NCBI RefSeq assembly: GCF_013033965.1
Contig: NZ_WQFE01000012.1
Location: 62,001 to 126,000 of the forward strand
Origin: Ruegeria atlantica
GTDB lineage: Bacteria > Pseudomonadota > Alphaproteobacteria > Rhodobacterales > Rhodobacteraceae
Direction: 5' to 3'
Length of the DNA stretch: 64,000 bases
The notes beneath the pieces were generated by a model. The model was given only the letters and a program-made list of their open reading frames with translations, did no database searches and had not been told where the DNA came from. This document shows positions 1 to 8,762 of the stretch, in pieces (the first letter of the stretch is position 1; every line of letters starts with the position of its first letter). The translations under genes and the position numbers were made by a program.

Positions 1-251
1 GTTCGTGGAATGCCGCCGCTGGCGCCTATCACTCGCGCACGCCTGCTTTGGCAAACGCCTATATGGCGCGTTTTCAGACGGTTCTGGCTCAGTTGGATCA
101 CCAAACTCCAAACGCCTTTGCGACGCGTGACCCCTTTACCGGGGCAGCGCATCCATTGATTCCACCTCGGGCAAAGCCTGTCGGCAATGGCGCTATGGGA
201 TCTCTGGTGCCGGTTGCCGGCGGTGCGGCCGCCTTTATCCAGTTCAATTAG
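1..251 (+). CDS. Lytic transglycosylase, C-terminal end (partial)
   Basis: The reading frame is open from the left edge (first full codon at base 3) and ends at TAA 249-251, so only about 82 C-terminal residues are visible. They begin WNAAAGAYHSRTP and continue into YMARFQ. A segment like this closes the SLT-type lytic transglycosylase fold, where the chain NxAAGAYHSRTP packs at the end of the catalytic domain. The rest is a proline- and glycine-rich tail. It lies 9 bases upstream of flhA on the same strand, which fits a flagellar peptidoglycan-clearing enzyme for rod assembly. The catalytic Glu lies outside the window, so activity cannot be judged. Confidence 0.7.
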   Translation, partial: SWNAAAGAYHSRTPALANAYMARFQTVLAQLDHQTPNAFATRDPFTGAAHPLIPPRAKPVGNGAMGSLVPVAGGAAAFIQFN

Positions 252-260
252 GAGTTCTGC

Positions 261-2348
261 GTGACCAAGATCGACGCCCGTTCCCTGTTCTCTCCGACCA
301 TACTGCTGGCGCTGGCGTTGATGACGGTCATCGTAATGATGATCCTGCCCATGCCCGCCTGGGTTCTGGACGTCGGCCTGTCCGCCTCATTCGCGCTAGC
401 TATCCTGATCTTTACCCTGACGCTGTTCATCGAACGCCCGCTGGATTTCTCGTCTTTTCCAACGATCCTGCTAGCGTCGCTAATGCTGCGGCTGTCGCTG
501 AACGTATCCTCGACCAAACTAATCATCGGTCAGGGGCATACCGGTCCGAATGCTGCCGGAGACGTGATCGAAGGCTTTGCAAACTTTGTTATGGGCGGCA
601 GCATTTTTTTGGGGCTGGTGGTGTTTGGCGTGCTGCTGATCGTGAACTTCATGGTCATCACCAAGGGTGCCGCGCGAATGGCCGAGGTTGGCGCACGTTT
701 TGCACTGGACGGGATGCCCGGCAAACAGCTGGCCATCGACAGCGATATGTCCGCCGGGGCCATTGACCATCAGCAAGCCAAAGAGCGCCGTGAGCATGAA
801 CAACAGGAAACCACGTTCTTCGGTTCGCTCGACGGCGCCTCGAAATTCGTCAAGGGGGATGCGGTTGCAGGCCTGTTGATCACGTTGCTGAACCTTGTGA
901 TGGGATTGATCATGGGCGTGATCGTGCATGGTATGCCGGTATCATCGGCGTTTGAGACCTACGCCATCCTGACCGTCGGTGACGGGCTGGTTTCGCAAAT
1001 CCCCGCCGTTATCATCTCGATCGCTTCGGCGCTATTGCTGGCACGGGGCGGTACTCAGGGCGCAACGGACAATGCGATCTTCTCGCAGTTGGGTCGGCAT
1101 CCGGCGGCTTTGGGCACAGTGGCCATGCTAATGGTCCTGTTCGCTCTGGTGCCCGGCCTGCCCTTTTTACCCTTCATCCTTGGCGCGGGTGTTCTGGGGT
1201 ACGCGGCTTATTCGGTCCACCGCAAACAGAAGGTCGAAGCTGACGCGGAACAGACGCCCTCGCCCGTGGACGAAACCCCTGTTTCGCAAGCAATCGGGGA
1301 CATTTTGGATCTGGATGATGTCCATCTGGAGTTCGCCCCTGATCTTGTCAGTATGGTCCTCAACCCCGGCACCGGACTGGACGCCCGGATTGCCAATATG
1401 CGCACTTATGTCGCCTCAAGCTTTGGGCTGATCCTGCCCGATATCCGCCTGACCGACCGCGCCGAACTGCCTCAGGGAACTTACGTGATCAAGGTACAGG
1501 GGGTCGAACAGGCCCGTGGCGTTCTCAACCCTGATCTGGTTCTGGCATTGGTGCAGGACGGCCATGACATGCTGCCTGACGGAAATGATGTCACCGAACC
1601 CGTCTATGGCGCCCCCGCCCGCTGGATTTTGCCCAAGGATCAAGAGGCCGCCGCGCTGAGCGGCGCAACCATCGTCTCACCGCCCGAAATACTGGCGACC
1701 CATCTGCTTGAGATCATCAAACAGAACTTCGCGCGGCTGCTTACGCTGAAATCCCTGCGCCGCCTGCTGTCCGAGATGACACGGCTCAGCGATCCGGTTC
1801 GAGCCGAGGCGAACCGCAAGCTGCTGGACGAGCTGATCCCCGACAAGGTGCCCATCGACACGCTGCATGCGGTTTTACGTCTGCTGCTGGAAGAGAAGGT
1901 TTCCATCCGCAATATGGCCCTCATTCTGGAAAGCGTGGCCGAGGCACGCCTGACCACAACCCAGCCTGAGGGGATTTGCGAGCTGGTCCGGCAGCGGTTG
2001 GGATTCCAATTGGTTGCCGACATGAAACGGGGCGACGGGTCCATTCCGCTGATCCAGCTTGCGCCGGAATGGGAGGATACGTTTGCCTCATACCAGATCG
2101 ACGCGCCAAACGCCGGGTTGGATGTGGCGCTGCCGCCGAACCTCTTCAACAAGCTGGCAGACGGCGTCGTCGAAACCGTCACCCAATCCACCGATCACGG
2201 GCTGTTCCCGGCGGTTGTGACCTCGACCCGCCGGCGTCGTTTGCTGCGAACGATCATGCAAGCGCGGGGCGTGTCGAATCCAGTCTTGTCCTTCGAGGAA
2301 ATCGGGCTTGAGGCCAGACCTGCGTTGGTCGGAACAGTTCCCGCATGA
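261..2348 (+). CDS. flhA: Flagellar export gate protein FlhA
   Basis: The 695-aa product matches the FlhA/LcrD family in length and layout. About eight hydrophobic segments fill residues 1-310, and a cytoplasmic domain follows. The conserved loop after the fourth helix is present around residues 125-170 (NFMVITKGAARMAEVGARFALDGMPGKQ in pieces). FlhA forms the nonameric ring of the type III flagellar export gate and binds chaperone-substrate complexes. The start is GTG 261, supported by AGGAG six bases upstream. The stop overlaps fliR by four bases (ATGA), so the two are probably translationally coupled. Confidence 0.97.
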   Translation: MTKIDARSLFSPTILLALALMTVIVMMILPMPAWVLDVGLSASFALAILIFTLTLFIERPLDFSSFPTILLASLMLRLSLNVSSTKLIIGQGHTGPNAAGDVIEGFANFVMGGSIFLGLVVFGVLLIVNFMVITKGAARMAEVGARFALDGMPGKQLAIDSDMSAGAIDHQQAKERREHEQQETTFFGSLDGASKFVKGDAVAGLLITLLNLVMGLIMGVIVHGMPVSSAFETYAILTVGDGLVSQIPAVIISIASALLLARGGTQGATDNAIFSQLGRHPAALGTVAMLMVLFALVPGLPFLPFILGAGVLGYAAYSVHRKQKVEADAEQTPSPVDETPVSQAIGDILDLDDVHLEFAPDLVSMVLNPGTGLDARIANMRTYVASSFGLILPDIRLTDRAELPQGTYVIKVQGVEQARGVLNPDLVLALVQDGHDMLPDGNDVTEPVYGAPARWILPKDQEAAALSGATIVSPPEILATHLLEIIKQNFARLLTLKSLRRLLSEMTRLSDPVRAEANRKLLDELIPDKVPIDTLHAVLRLLLEEKVSIRNMALILESVAEARLTTTQPEGICELVRQRLGFQLVADMKRGDGSIPLIQLAPEWEDTFASYQIDAPNAGLDVALPPNLFNKLADGVVETVTQSTDHGLFPAVVTSTRRRRLLRTIMQARGVSNPVLSFEEIGLEARPALVGTVPA

Positions 2349-3118
2349 TCGCCTTGCCACCAGCCTTGCTGCCGGAATTGGCCGATGGCTTGTGGCACCT
2401 ATCTGCCGTTTTTCTGCGCGTGTCGGCCTTGGTATCGCTGCTGCCTGCGTTCGGAGAACGTAGCATTCCAACCCGCGTCAAACTGGGGGTTGCAGCAGCC
2501 TTCACTCTGATTGTCACACCCGCCGTTCCCCAACCCAATCAAGCGCATGAGTTTGTGCCCCTGGTGACAATGGTTTTCACCGAAATACTTGTCGGAGTGG
2601 CGCTGGGCATTGGACTGCGTCTGTTCGTGCTGGCCCTGCAAACGGCCGGATCCATCGCGGCCCAGTCGACATCGCTGTCACAAATTCTCGGCGGTGCCGC
2701 TGTCGATCCTGTTCCGGCGATGGGGTATCTTTTGACGCTGGCAGGGCTGGTGTTGGCTGTCTTGCTGGGCCTTCACATCCGTGTCGCGCAGTTTCTGATC
2801 CACAGCTACACCCTGTTTCCAATGGGCATTGCCCCGCTTGCACCGGACCTGTCGCAATGGAGCGTGCAGCAGATCGCGCGCAGTTTTAACCTGGCCTTCA
2901 GCCTGGCCATGCCGTTCGTCATCGCATCGCTGATCTATAACCTTGCCCTTGGGGTCATCAACCGGGCGATGCCTCAATTGATGGTGGCCTTTGTCGGCGC
3001 CCCCGCGATCACCTTTGCAGGGTTGTTTCTTCTGTTTGCTGGCACCCCTTTGATCTTGTCGGTCTGGTCCGATGCCCTGATCGCATTCATGACGAACCCG
3101 CTTGAGGTCATAAGATGA
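2345..3118 (+). CDS. fliR: Flagellar export protein FliR
   Basis: This 257-aa hydrophobic protein has about six membrane segments and the family order of N-terminal LxR(V)xxLxxxLPxFG, here VSALVSLLPAFGERSIP. It also has the central stretch TAGSIAAQSTSLSQI typical of FliR/SctT. FliR joins FliP and FliQ in the helical export pore of the flagellar secretion system in the inner membrane. Its ATG lies inside the flhA stop (ATGA), and its own stop overlaps flhB in the same way, so flhA-fliR-flhB form one translational unit. Confidence 0.96.
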   Translation: MIALPPALLPELADGLWHLSAVFLRVSALVSLLPAFGERSIPTRVKLGVAAAFTLIVTPAVPQPNQAHEFVPLVTMVFTEILVGVALGIGLRLFVLALQTAGSIAAQSTSLSQILGGAAVDPVPAMGYLLTLAGLVLAVLLGLHIRVAQFLIHSYTLFPMGIAPLAPDLSQWSVQQIARSFNLAFSLAMPFVIASLIYNLALGVINRAMPQLMVAFVGAPAITFAGLFLLFAGTPLILSVWSDALIAFMTNPLEVIR

Positions 3119-4200
3119 GCAATCAGGACGATGACAGCGACAAGTCATTTGAGGCAACGCCGCAAAAGCTGCAGAAGGCGCGAGAAAAAGGGGAAATCGC
3201 CAAGTCAAATGATCTGTCTGTCGTAGCGGCCTATGTCGGTTTGTTGATTGCCATCCTCGCCGCAGGGCAATTCGCGGTGCACCGCATGGGCACTTTGTTT
3301 GTTGTTCTGATCGATCAGGCCGATGAGTTTGGCCAGCTATTGACCGCCGGTCCCGCCGCCAGCCCCGTTGGGGGGATGCTCCGGACGGCGGCTTTGTCTG
3401 CTTCGATCCTGTTTGGTCTGCCTGCGGCCGCTGTTTTGCTTAGCCTGATATCGCAGCGGGCGCTGGTTTTCGCACCCAGCAAGCTGAAACCCAAGCTGTC
3501 GCGTATTTCAATACCCTCCAATGCCAAGAACAAGTTCGGGCGCAGCGGGTTGTTTGAATTTGCAAAAAGCTTTGCAAAGCTGGTGATCTATTGCACATGC
3601 CTGGCGCTTTTCCTGCGCGCCAACCTCAGTGAGATTCTGTCCGCAAGCGCATCCCAAGCCCGGTCTTCGGTGATGCTTATGATGAACCTGCTGACCCGGT
3701 TCATGTTCATCGTCATTGCTGTGGCTCTGGCCATCGGTGTGGTCGACTACATCTGGCAATACGCCGAACACATGCGCAAGAACCGGATGTCGCGAAAGGA
3801 AATCCAGGACGAGACCAAAGATGCCGAAGGCGACCCGCATGTAAAACAACAACGCCGCCAGCGCGCCCAGGAAATCGCAACCAACCAGATGATGGCCGAT
3901 GTTCCCAAAGCCGATGTCGTGATCGTCAACCCGACCCATTTTGCGGTCGCGTTAAAATGGTCCCGAACCGCCGGGTCGGCACCTGTCTGCGTAGCTAAGG
4001 GCGTGGATTCCGTGGCCGCCGCCATCCGCGAGGCTGCAGGGCAAGCAGGCGTCCCGATTCACCCCGATCCGCCAACGGCACGTGCGCTGCACGCCACCGT
4101 CGAGATCGGGCAGGAAATCTCGGAAGAACATTACCGCCCTGTCGCTGCCGCGATCCGGTTCGCCGAGGCCATGCGCAAGCGGATAAAGGGGCAAATCTGA
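3115..4200 (+). CDS. flhB: Flagellar export switch protein FlhB
   Basis: The 361-aa protein has the charged N-terminus DKSFEATPQKLQKAREKGEI, four membrane helices to about residue 215, and the cytoplasmic FlhB-C domain. The autocleavage motif NPTH is at residues 272-275. Known FlhB proteins cut themselves between Asn and Pro here and then switch export from rod-hook to filament substrates. The gene starts inside the fliR stop. Its own stop shares one base with the next small ORF. Confidence 0.97.
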   Translation: MSNQDDDSDKSFEATPQKLQKAREKGEIAKSNDLSVVAAYVGLLIAILAAGQFAVHRMGTLFVVLIDQADEFGQLLTAGPAASPVGGMLRTAALSASILFGLPAAAVLLSLISQRALVFAPSKLKPKLSRISIPSNAKNKFGRSGLFEFAKSFAKLVIYCTCLALFLRANLSEILSASASQARSSVMLMMNLLTRFMFIVIAVALAIGVVDYIWQYAEHMRKNRMSRKEIQDETKDAEGDPHVKQQRRQRAQEIATNQMMADVPKADVVIVNPTHFAVALKWSRTAGSAPVCVAKGVDSVAAAIREAAGQAGVPIHPDPPTARALHATVEIGQEISEEHYRPVAAAIRFAEAMRKRIKGQI

Positions 4201-4544
4201 TGAAACGTACACAGCTGCAGGATCTGACAACGGTGACCGAGGCTGCGTTTCAGCGGGAATATCAATCATTGCGCCCGGTGCTGGAGGCCGAAGCAAAGGT
4301 GCAGCAACAATTGGCCAGGCTAAATGCGCAAGTCCAACAATCCCGGCAAGAGATTGCATCTGCAGAAGGCTATCGTGTGACCGGCACCGATGTGCTTTGG
4401 AACGGATGGGAATCTGCGACGCGCAGGGAGCTCAACTTGCAGCTTGCGCGCATACGTTCGCAGAAGCTAGCAGCCCTAGCCGACCTGCGCATCGCGTTCG
4501 GCCGCAAGCAGGCGGTTTCCAATCTGTGCAAAAACCACCGATAG
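4200..4544 (+). CDS. Small coiled-coil protein of the flagellar operon, unknown
   Basis: This 114-aa protein is rich in Gln, Ala, Leu and Arg and looks almost wholly helical, with heptad-like spacing over residues 15-55 and 75-105. It carries no recognised catalytic motif and no signal peptide. Its ATG shares one base with the flhB stop, so it is co-translated with the export-gate genes. A FliJ-like or other export-chaperone role would fit its size, position and helical character, but no family signature was recognised. It is the last rightward gene before the convergent fliL. Confidence 0.7.
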   Translation: MKRTQLQDLTTVTEAAFQREYQSLRPVLEAEAKVQQQLARLNAQVQQSRQEIASAEGYRVTGTDVLWNGWESATRRELNLQLARIRSQKLAALADLRIAFGRKQAVSNLCKNHR

Positions 4545-4580
4545 ACGCCTGCCCTTATCCGACCATTTTCGGGCGGTCCG

Positions 4581-5111
4581 TCAGGTGTCCTGACGATTTA
4601 CACTCATGATCAACACCTTGGAGACATCGTCCCCCAAATCCTTGCGCGCCTCATCCAGCAGTGCCTCGCGCAAGACGGCCAGATTGTCAGAGTGGGTAAA
4701 GTTCCCGTCAAAACCACCGGTGTTGGCGTGATCGAATAGCACCTGCAAAAAGCGATCCCGCAACTTGGGTTCCACGGCATAGAACGGCTCGGCCATGCCT
4801 GGTGTGACCTCAAGGCTCAGCGACATGGTGACCAACGCCGCAATCCGATCCGATTCTACCACTGGAACGACGAATTGCTTGGTCAGCTTCAGATACTCAT
4901 AAGTACTCATGCCTTCTTTTTTGGCGCCTTTGACGGCTTTTTCTACCTTGGCCTTCGTGTCTTTTTCCTTGGATTTTTCTTTCTTGGAAATGGCGCTCGT
5001 CTCGCTGGCCGCGTCCGCCACTTTGCCCGAGGGGCCCACAAAGACGCCGGCTGCGATGCCACCGCCTAAACCCACGAAAAGAAATACGACCGGAATCAGT
5101 TTCTTAATCAC
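4581..5111 (-). CDS. fliL: Flagellar basal body-associated protein FliL
   Basis: The 176-aa protein starts with one N-terminal membrane anchor (residues 5-27, IPVVFLFVGLGGGIAAGVFVG). A Lys/Glu-rich linker (about 35-67) and a periplasmic FliL-type domain follow. In this family FliL surrounds the MotA/MotB stator and links to the MS ring. It is the last gene of the leftward flagellar run and sits nine bases after flgH. The short linker is unusually charged (KKEKSKEKDTKAK), which is common in roseobacter versions but makes remote matches weak. Confidence 0.8.
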   Translation of the reverse strand: MIKKLIPVVFLFVGLGGGIAAGVFVGPSGKVADAASETSAISKKEKSKEKDTKAKVEKAVKGAKKEGMSTYEYLKLTKQFVVPVVESDRIAALVTMSLSLEVTPGMAEPFYAVEPKLRDRFLQVLFDHANTGGFDGNFTHSDNLAVLREALLDEARKDLGDDVSKVLIMSVNRQDT

Positions 5112-5120
5112 TGCAACACC

Positions 5121-5852
5121 TCAGAACGGCAGAATTGAGTCCAGAATTTGCTGCCCGTAGCGAGGCTGCTGAACGTCCGTTATCTGACCGCGGCCACCAT
5201 AGGAGACACGGGCTGACGCAATCTTGTCATAGGTAATCTCATTTTGGCGCGAGATATCCTGCGGGCGCACATACCCGGCGACCAAAAGCTCCCGCAGTTC
5301 AAAATTGACGCGCAATTCCTGCGAGCCCGAGATCGAAAGCACCCCATTTGGCAATACATCGATCACGGTTGCTGCCACCCGAAGTGTCAGCTTTTCCTTG
5401 CGCTTCACCGAACCCTTACCCTTGCTGGTCGACGCGGAATCGATCGACACAGCTTCGTCCAAGGATGCGCCGTTTGGCAGTTGTTCGGCCGCACGTTGAG
5501 GCAAACCAAACAACCCCGGCACCTCGAGGCTTTCCGAACCACTGCGGGATCGGTTCGTGTCGTTCGATATCTCGGCCTTTTCATCCAGCTCAATCACGAC
5601 CGTCAGGATATCCCCCTTCTTGATCGCGCGCTGATCCCCCAGCAAAGATTGCTGCCCCCCACTCCAAAGCGACGATTTATCAACGTTGCGCTGCGGCTGC
5701 GTATGCAAGGGTAATCCCGGCCAAAGCATCGCCACATGTTCCGGCGACTCATCGTTGGGTGTAAAACTTGGTGGTTTGCCAAGGTGATCCACGCGGCCAC
5801 AAGCGGTCACAGCCAGTGCAGCAACCAACAGAGTTTTCGAAACTGAAGACAT
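5121..5852 (-). CDS. flgH: Flagellar L-ring lipoprotein FlgH
   Basis: The 243-aa protein has a lipoprotein signal peptide with the lipobox AVTACG near residues 15-20, so Cys19 is the predicted lipidated residue. The conserved FlgH region follows, including SLWSGGQQSLLGDQRAIKKGDILTVVI (in pieces) and the C-terminal RQNEITYDKIASARVSYGGRG. FlgH forms the outer-membrane bushing around the rod. Its ATG overlaps the flgA stop by one base (TAATG). It is shorter than the enteric protein at the N-terminus only slightly. Confidence 0.95.
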   Translation of the reverse strand: MSSVSKTLLVAALAVTACGRVDHLGKPPSFTPNDESPEHVAMLWPGLPLHTQPQRNVDKSSLWSGGQQSLLGDQRAIKKGDILTVVIELDEKAEISNDTNRSRSGSESLEVPGLFGLPQRAAEQLPNGASLDEAVSIDSASTSKGKGSVKRKEKLTLRVAATVIDVLPNGVLSISGSQELRVNFELRELLVAGYVRPQDISRQNEITYDKIASARVSYGGRGQITDVQQPRYGQQILDSILPF

Positions 5853-6271
5853 TATTTTACCTCGATCTGGCCGTCAGACCGGATGTGTCCGGTGACGGTT
5901 GAGCGTGACGACAGATTCATGACACGAATGCGGTCCCCGACCGCACCGCGACCCAATGCGCGACCCTCGGCTGTTATGGACAGCGGGCGGCGATCAAAAA
6001 CAAGAACGACAAGATCATTGCGATCCACAATGGCTGGCGGACCAAAATCCCCCTCGCGGATCGGGCGGCCGGGATACAGAGTGACGCGCGCTTCTTGCCC
6101 GATCACGAACTCCGGGCGGGTCACCGCGTTGGGGACAAACTGGTCCTTGGTTTCCAGATCGGCGGCTGAGATGATCTCTTTGGCGCGAATGGTGCGTTTC
6201 GACACCACGATTTCTGCCAGTGCCGGGATCGGAGCCGTCAGGGCCAGAAAGAAGCTCAAAACCCGCATCAC
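5852..6271 (-). CDS. flgA: Flagellar P-ring assembly chaperone FlgA
   Basis: This 139-aa protein has a cleavable signal peptide (residues 1-19, ending PALAE) and an SAF/FlgA-type domain with the segments TIRAKEIISAADL and YPGRPIREGDFGPP. FlgA is the periplasmic chaperone for P-ring (FlgI) assembly. The protein is compact compared with enteric FlgA and lacks the long N-terminal domain, as in other alphaproteobacteria. It starts within the flgG stop (ATGA) and ends within the flgH start, so it is embedded in a coupled operon. Confidence 0.9.
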   Translation of the reverse strand: MMRVLSFFLALTAPIPALAEIVVSKRTIRAKEIISAADLETKDQFVPNAVTRPEFVIGQEARVTLYPGRPIREGDFGPPAIVDRNDLVVLVFDRRPLSITAEGRALGRGAVGDRIRVMNLSSRSTVTGHIRSDGQIEVK

Positions 6272-7053
6272 CGCACCTGCGTCGTTGCGCCCATCATCTG
6301 ATCGACGGCTGATATGACCTTGGCGTTCATTTCATAGCCCCGCTGCGCCTCAATCAGTTCCGTGACCTCACGCACCGCGTCAACCGAGCTGTCCTCGAGA
6401 TGGCCCTGCCGCAGCGTGCCCATCCCATCCTCTCCGGGTGCGCCAACCACAGGTGCGCCCGAGGCTTCGGTTTCCTTGAAAAGGTTGCTGCCGATCGCCT
6501 CGAGCCCTTTGGCGTTGGAGAAACTGGCCAGAGTGAACTCTCCCAGTAGCTGCCCCTCTGGTGCGTCGTCGAAATAGGCAAAAACTTCGCCCGCAGGGTT
6601 GATCGAAATCGACCGCGCGTCGTCGGGAATGGTGATTTCGGGTGCCACAGCAAATCCGTCAGAGGTTACGATCAGCCCCTCCGCGGATCGTTTCAGACTC
6701 CCGTCGCGGGTATAGCCAGGTTGGCCATTGGGCAGGGTTACTTCCAGGTATCCGCGTCCTTCGATTGCGACATCCAGATCGCTTCCGGTGGCCGATAGGG
6801 CACCCTGAGACAGCTGCACGGTCACAGCGGCCGGGCGAACCCCAAGGCCTAGTTGGATACCGGTTGGCAATACCGTACCATCGTTGGCGTTAACCGTACC
6901 GGCCCGCGCCACTTGCTGATAGTGCAGGTCGGCGAACTCGGCCCGCCGAGCGTTGTAACCCGTGGTGTTCATGTTCGCGAGGTTGTTCGAGATCGTCTCG
7001 ACCCGCATTTGCTGCGCCGTCATGCCCGTCGCTGCGATTTTCAATGCCCGCAT
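6268..7053 (-). CDS. flgG: Distal rod protein FlgG
   Basis: The 261-aa length equals the usual FlgG. The N-terminus has the axial-protein motif (TISNNLANMNTTGYNARRAEF), the middle has the FlgE/F/G-like domain, and the C-terminus carries the family helix ELIEAQRGYEMNAKVISAVD. FlgG builds the distal rod. It follows flgF by 21 bases. The start has the SD-like AAGGAGG on the minus strand at about 7060-7066. Confidence 0.97.
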   Translation of the reverse strand: MRALKIAATGMTAQQMRVETISNNLANMNTTGYNARRAEFADLHYQQVARAGTVNANDGTVLPTGIQLGLGVRPAAVTVQLSQGALSATGSDLDVAIEGRGYLEVTLPNGQPGYTRDGSLKRSAEGLIVTSDGFAVAPEITIPDDARSISINPAGEVFAYFDDAPEGQLLGEFTLASFSNAKGLEAIGSNLFKETEASGAPVVGAPGEDGMGTLRQGHLEDSSVDAVREVTELIEAQRGYEMNAKVISAVDQMMGATTQVR

Positions 7054-7074
7054 GTCAAATCCTCCTTGTTCAGG

Positions 7075-7785
7075 TCAGCGCATCAGCGTCTTGAGCGCTC
7101 CGCGCACACGTTCGTCTTCAGAATCCAGAAAGCTCTGACCCAGTTCATAGGCGCGCTGGATTTCGACCATGCGCGAGACTTGCGCGATGGCATTCACATT
7201 CGATCCTTCGAGAAAACGGTGGACAACCACAGGGTCTTCCACCGGCTCAATGTCGCCCTCAGCCCGGAACTGCGTACTGCCTTCGCGCACAAGCGTTTTG
7301 GGATCGGCAACGCGGTAAACCCCGATCTGACCCAGCAACTGCCCATCCACACTCAGGGTGCCATCGCCGCCGATATCGATCGACGCCGCGTCCGGCGGGA
7401 TAAAGACGGGTGCACCATTGGTGTCCAGCACACGGTGTCCATCCATGGATACCAGATCCCCATCCGCGCTGGATGAGAAAGCGCCAGCTCGGGTCAGTCG
7501 ATTACCCGCCGGAGTTTCAACCATGAAGAACCCGTCTCCTTCGATGGCAAAGTCGAACTGCCCTCCGGTTTCCGTCAGTACACCTTGCTGCAGCGACGTG
7601 TTGCGCACCTCGGCGCGGCTCATGGACAGTGATGGGTTGCCTGGCATGTCGCGGACGAATTCCGAGAACACCAACCCTTGTGCGCGATAACCGGTGGTAT
7701 TGGCATTGGCGATGTTGTTCGCAACCAGCCGCATTTCATTCATCAGACCCGACTGTCGGGACAAAGTGACATAGGCGGTATCCAT
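7075..7785 (-). CDS. flgF: Proximal rod protein FlgF
   Basis: The start was set at ATG 7785, giving 236 aa that begin MDTAYVTLSRQSGLMNE. This matches FlgF N-termini, while the open frame upstream of it is only the shadow of fliQ. Hallmarks are the NNIANANTTGYRAQG motif at residues 22-36 and a C-terminal helix MVEIQRAYELGQSFLDSEDER. FlgF is a proximal rod component. The ATG shares one base with the fliQ stop (TGATG), indicating coupling. Confidence 0.95.
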   Translation of the reverse strand: MDTAYVTLSRQSGLMNEMRLVANNIANANTTGYRAQGLVFSEFVRDMPGNPSLSMSRAEVRNTSLQQGVLTETGGQFDFAIEGDGFFMVETPAGNRLTRAGAFSSSADGDLVSMDGHRVLDTNGAPVFIPPDAASIDIGGDGTLSVDGQLLGQIGVYRVADPKTLVREGSTQFRAEGDIEPVEDPVVVHRFLEGSNVNAIAQVSRMVEIQRAYELGQSFLDSEDERVRGALKTLMR

Positions 7786-8057
7786 CAGCGACCTCCTGCG
7801 ATCAATGGGATGAGTGTTCCTGTAAAAAACGTGACCAGCGTTTGGGTCATGAAGCCCATCGAGATCCAGAACACGATGACGATGGCGATCAATTTGGGCA
7901 CGAAGGTAAGGGTCATCTCCTGCACCGAGGTCAGCGCCTGGAACAGGCCCACGATCAGGCCCGAAACCAGCGCCACGGCGAGGATCGGGACCGAGGTGAT
8001 AACCGCGACCCACAACGCCTGACGCACGATGTCATAGAAGAGACCCTCGCTGAGCAT
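7785..8057 (-). CDS. fliQ: Flagellar export protein FliQ
   Basis: This 90-aa protein has two hydrophobic helices (about residues 15-40 and 52-75), exactly the FliQ/SctS size and layout. The motif LVSGLIVGLFQALTSVQEMT is diagnostic of the family. FliQ packs on the outside of the FliP-FliR pore in the inner membrane. It lies between fliE and flgF with a four-base gap to fliE. Confidence 0.96.
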   Translation of the reverse strand: MLSEGLFYDIVRQALWVAVITSVPILAVALVSGLIVGLFQALTSVQEMTLTFVPKLIAIVIVFWISMGFMTQTLVTFFTGTLIPLIAGGR

Positions 8058-8061
8058 CAGA

Positions 8062-8352
8062 TCAGACCGGCATCCGCAGGATTTCCTGATAGGCCTCGAC
8101 CACCTTGTTGCGTACGATCACCGCCGTTTCCACGGCCAGCTCGGTCTGTGCCAGCGCCTGAACAAGCGCGTGCGGATCGGCTTGTCCGGTCATCGCGGCC
8201 TGCGACATCTGCTCGGACTGTTTCAGCGTCGCGGCAAAGTCCTGAAACCCTGACCGCAATCCTTGCGTCATTCCGGCATGGTCTGGATTAGCTTGCGTTG
8301 CGGGGCGTGCACCCGCGTAACTCTGGGCGGCATTGAGTGCTCGGATATCCAT
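8062..8352 (-). CDS. fliE: Flagellar hook-basal body protein FliE
   Basis: The 96-aa protein has the FliE C-terminal signature with TELAVETAVIVRNKVVEAYQEI and the preceding helix FAATLKQSEQMSQAAMTGQ. FliE joins the MS ring to the proximal rod and is the first exported rod substrate. It is followed four bases later by fliQ and preceded by flgC at 11 bases, so it belongs to the flgB-flgC-fliE-fliQ run common in alphaproteobacteria. Confidence 0.94.
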   Translation of the reverse strand: MDIRALNAAQSYAGARPATQANPDHAGMTQGLRSGFQDFAATLKQSEQMSQAAMTGQADPHALVQALAQTELAVETAVIVRNKVVEAYQEILRMPV

Positions 8353-8363
8353 TCTGGTGTCCT

Positions 8364-8750
8364 CTATTTTCTGAGAAGGTCCATCAGGCTCGACGACATC
8401 TGACGTGTCTGGTCGAACATCTTGAGATTGGCTTCGTAACTGCGCTGCGCCTCGCGGGCGTCAGCGATCTCGATCATCAGATCGACGTTCGAGCCGCGAT
8501 AGTGACCTGTGTCATCGGCCATCGGATGACTTGGGTCGTAGATGCGCGACAAAGCACGACGGTCCAGCTTAACCCTCCCCGCCTGCACCAATTCATTTCC
8601 ATCCTTGTTTACGGCCTCAAACGGCACCGTCTTGCGCCGATAACCCGGTGTGTCGGCGTTCGAGATGTTTTCGGACACATGGCGCAACCGTGTTGCCTGT
8701 GCGCGCAAGGCGCTGGCCGAGGCTGTCAGGGAATGGGAAAAATCGCTCAT
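8364..8750 (-). CDS. flgC: Proximal rod protein FlgC
   Basis: The 128-aa product is close to the usual FlgC length of about 134. It has the rod-protein motif HVSENISNADTPGYRRKTV at residues 25-43 and the C-terminal helix DAREAQRSYEANLKMFDQ. FlgC forms part of the proximal rod. It follows flgB by 12 bases. Confidence 0.96.
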   Translation of the reverse strand: MSDFSHSLTASASALRAQATRLRHVSENISNADTPGYRRKTVPFEAVNKDGNELVQAGRVKLDRRALSRIYDPSHPMADDTGHYRGSNVDLMIEIADAREAQRSYEANLKMFDQTRQMSSSLMDLLRK

Positions 8751-8762
8751 CCTGAAGCCCCC

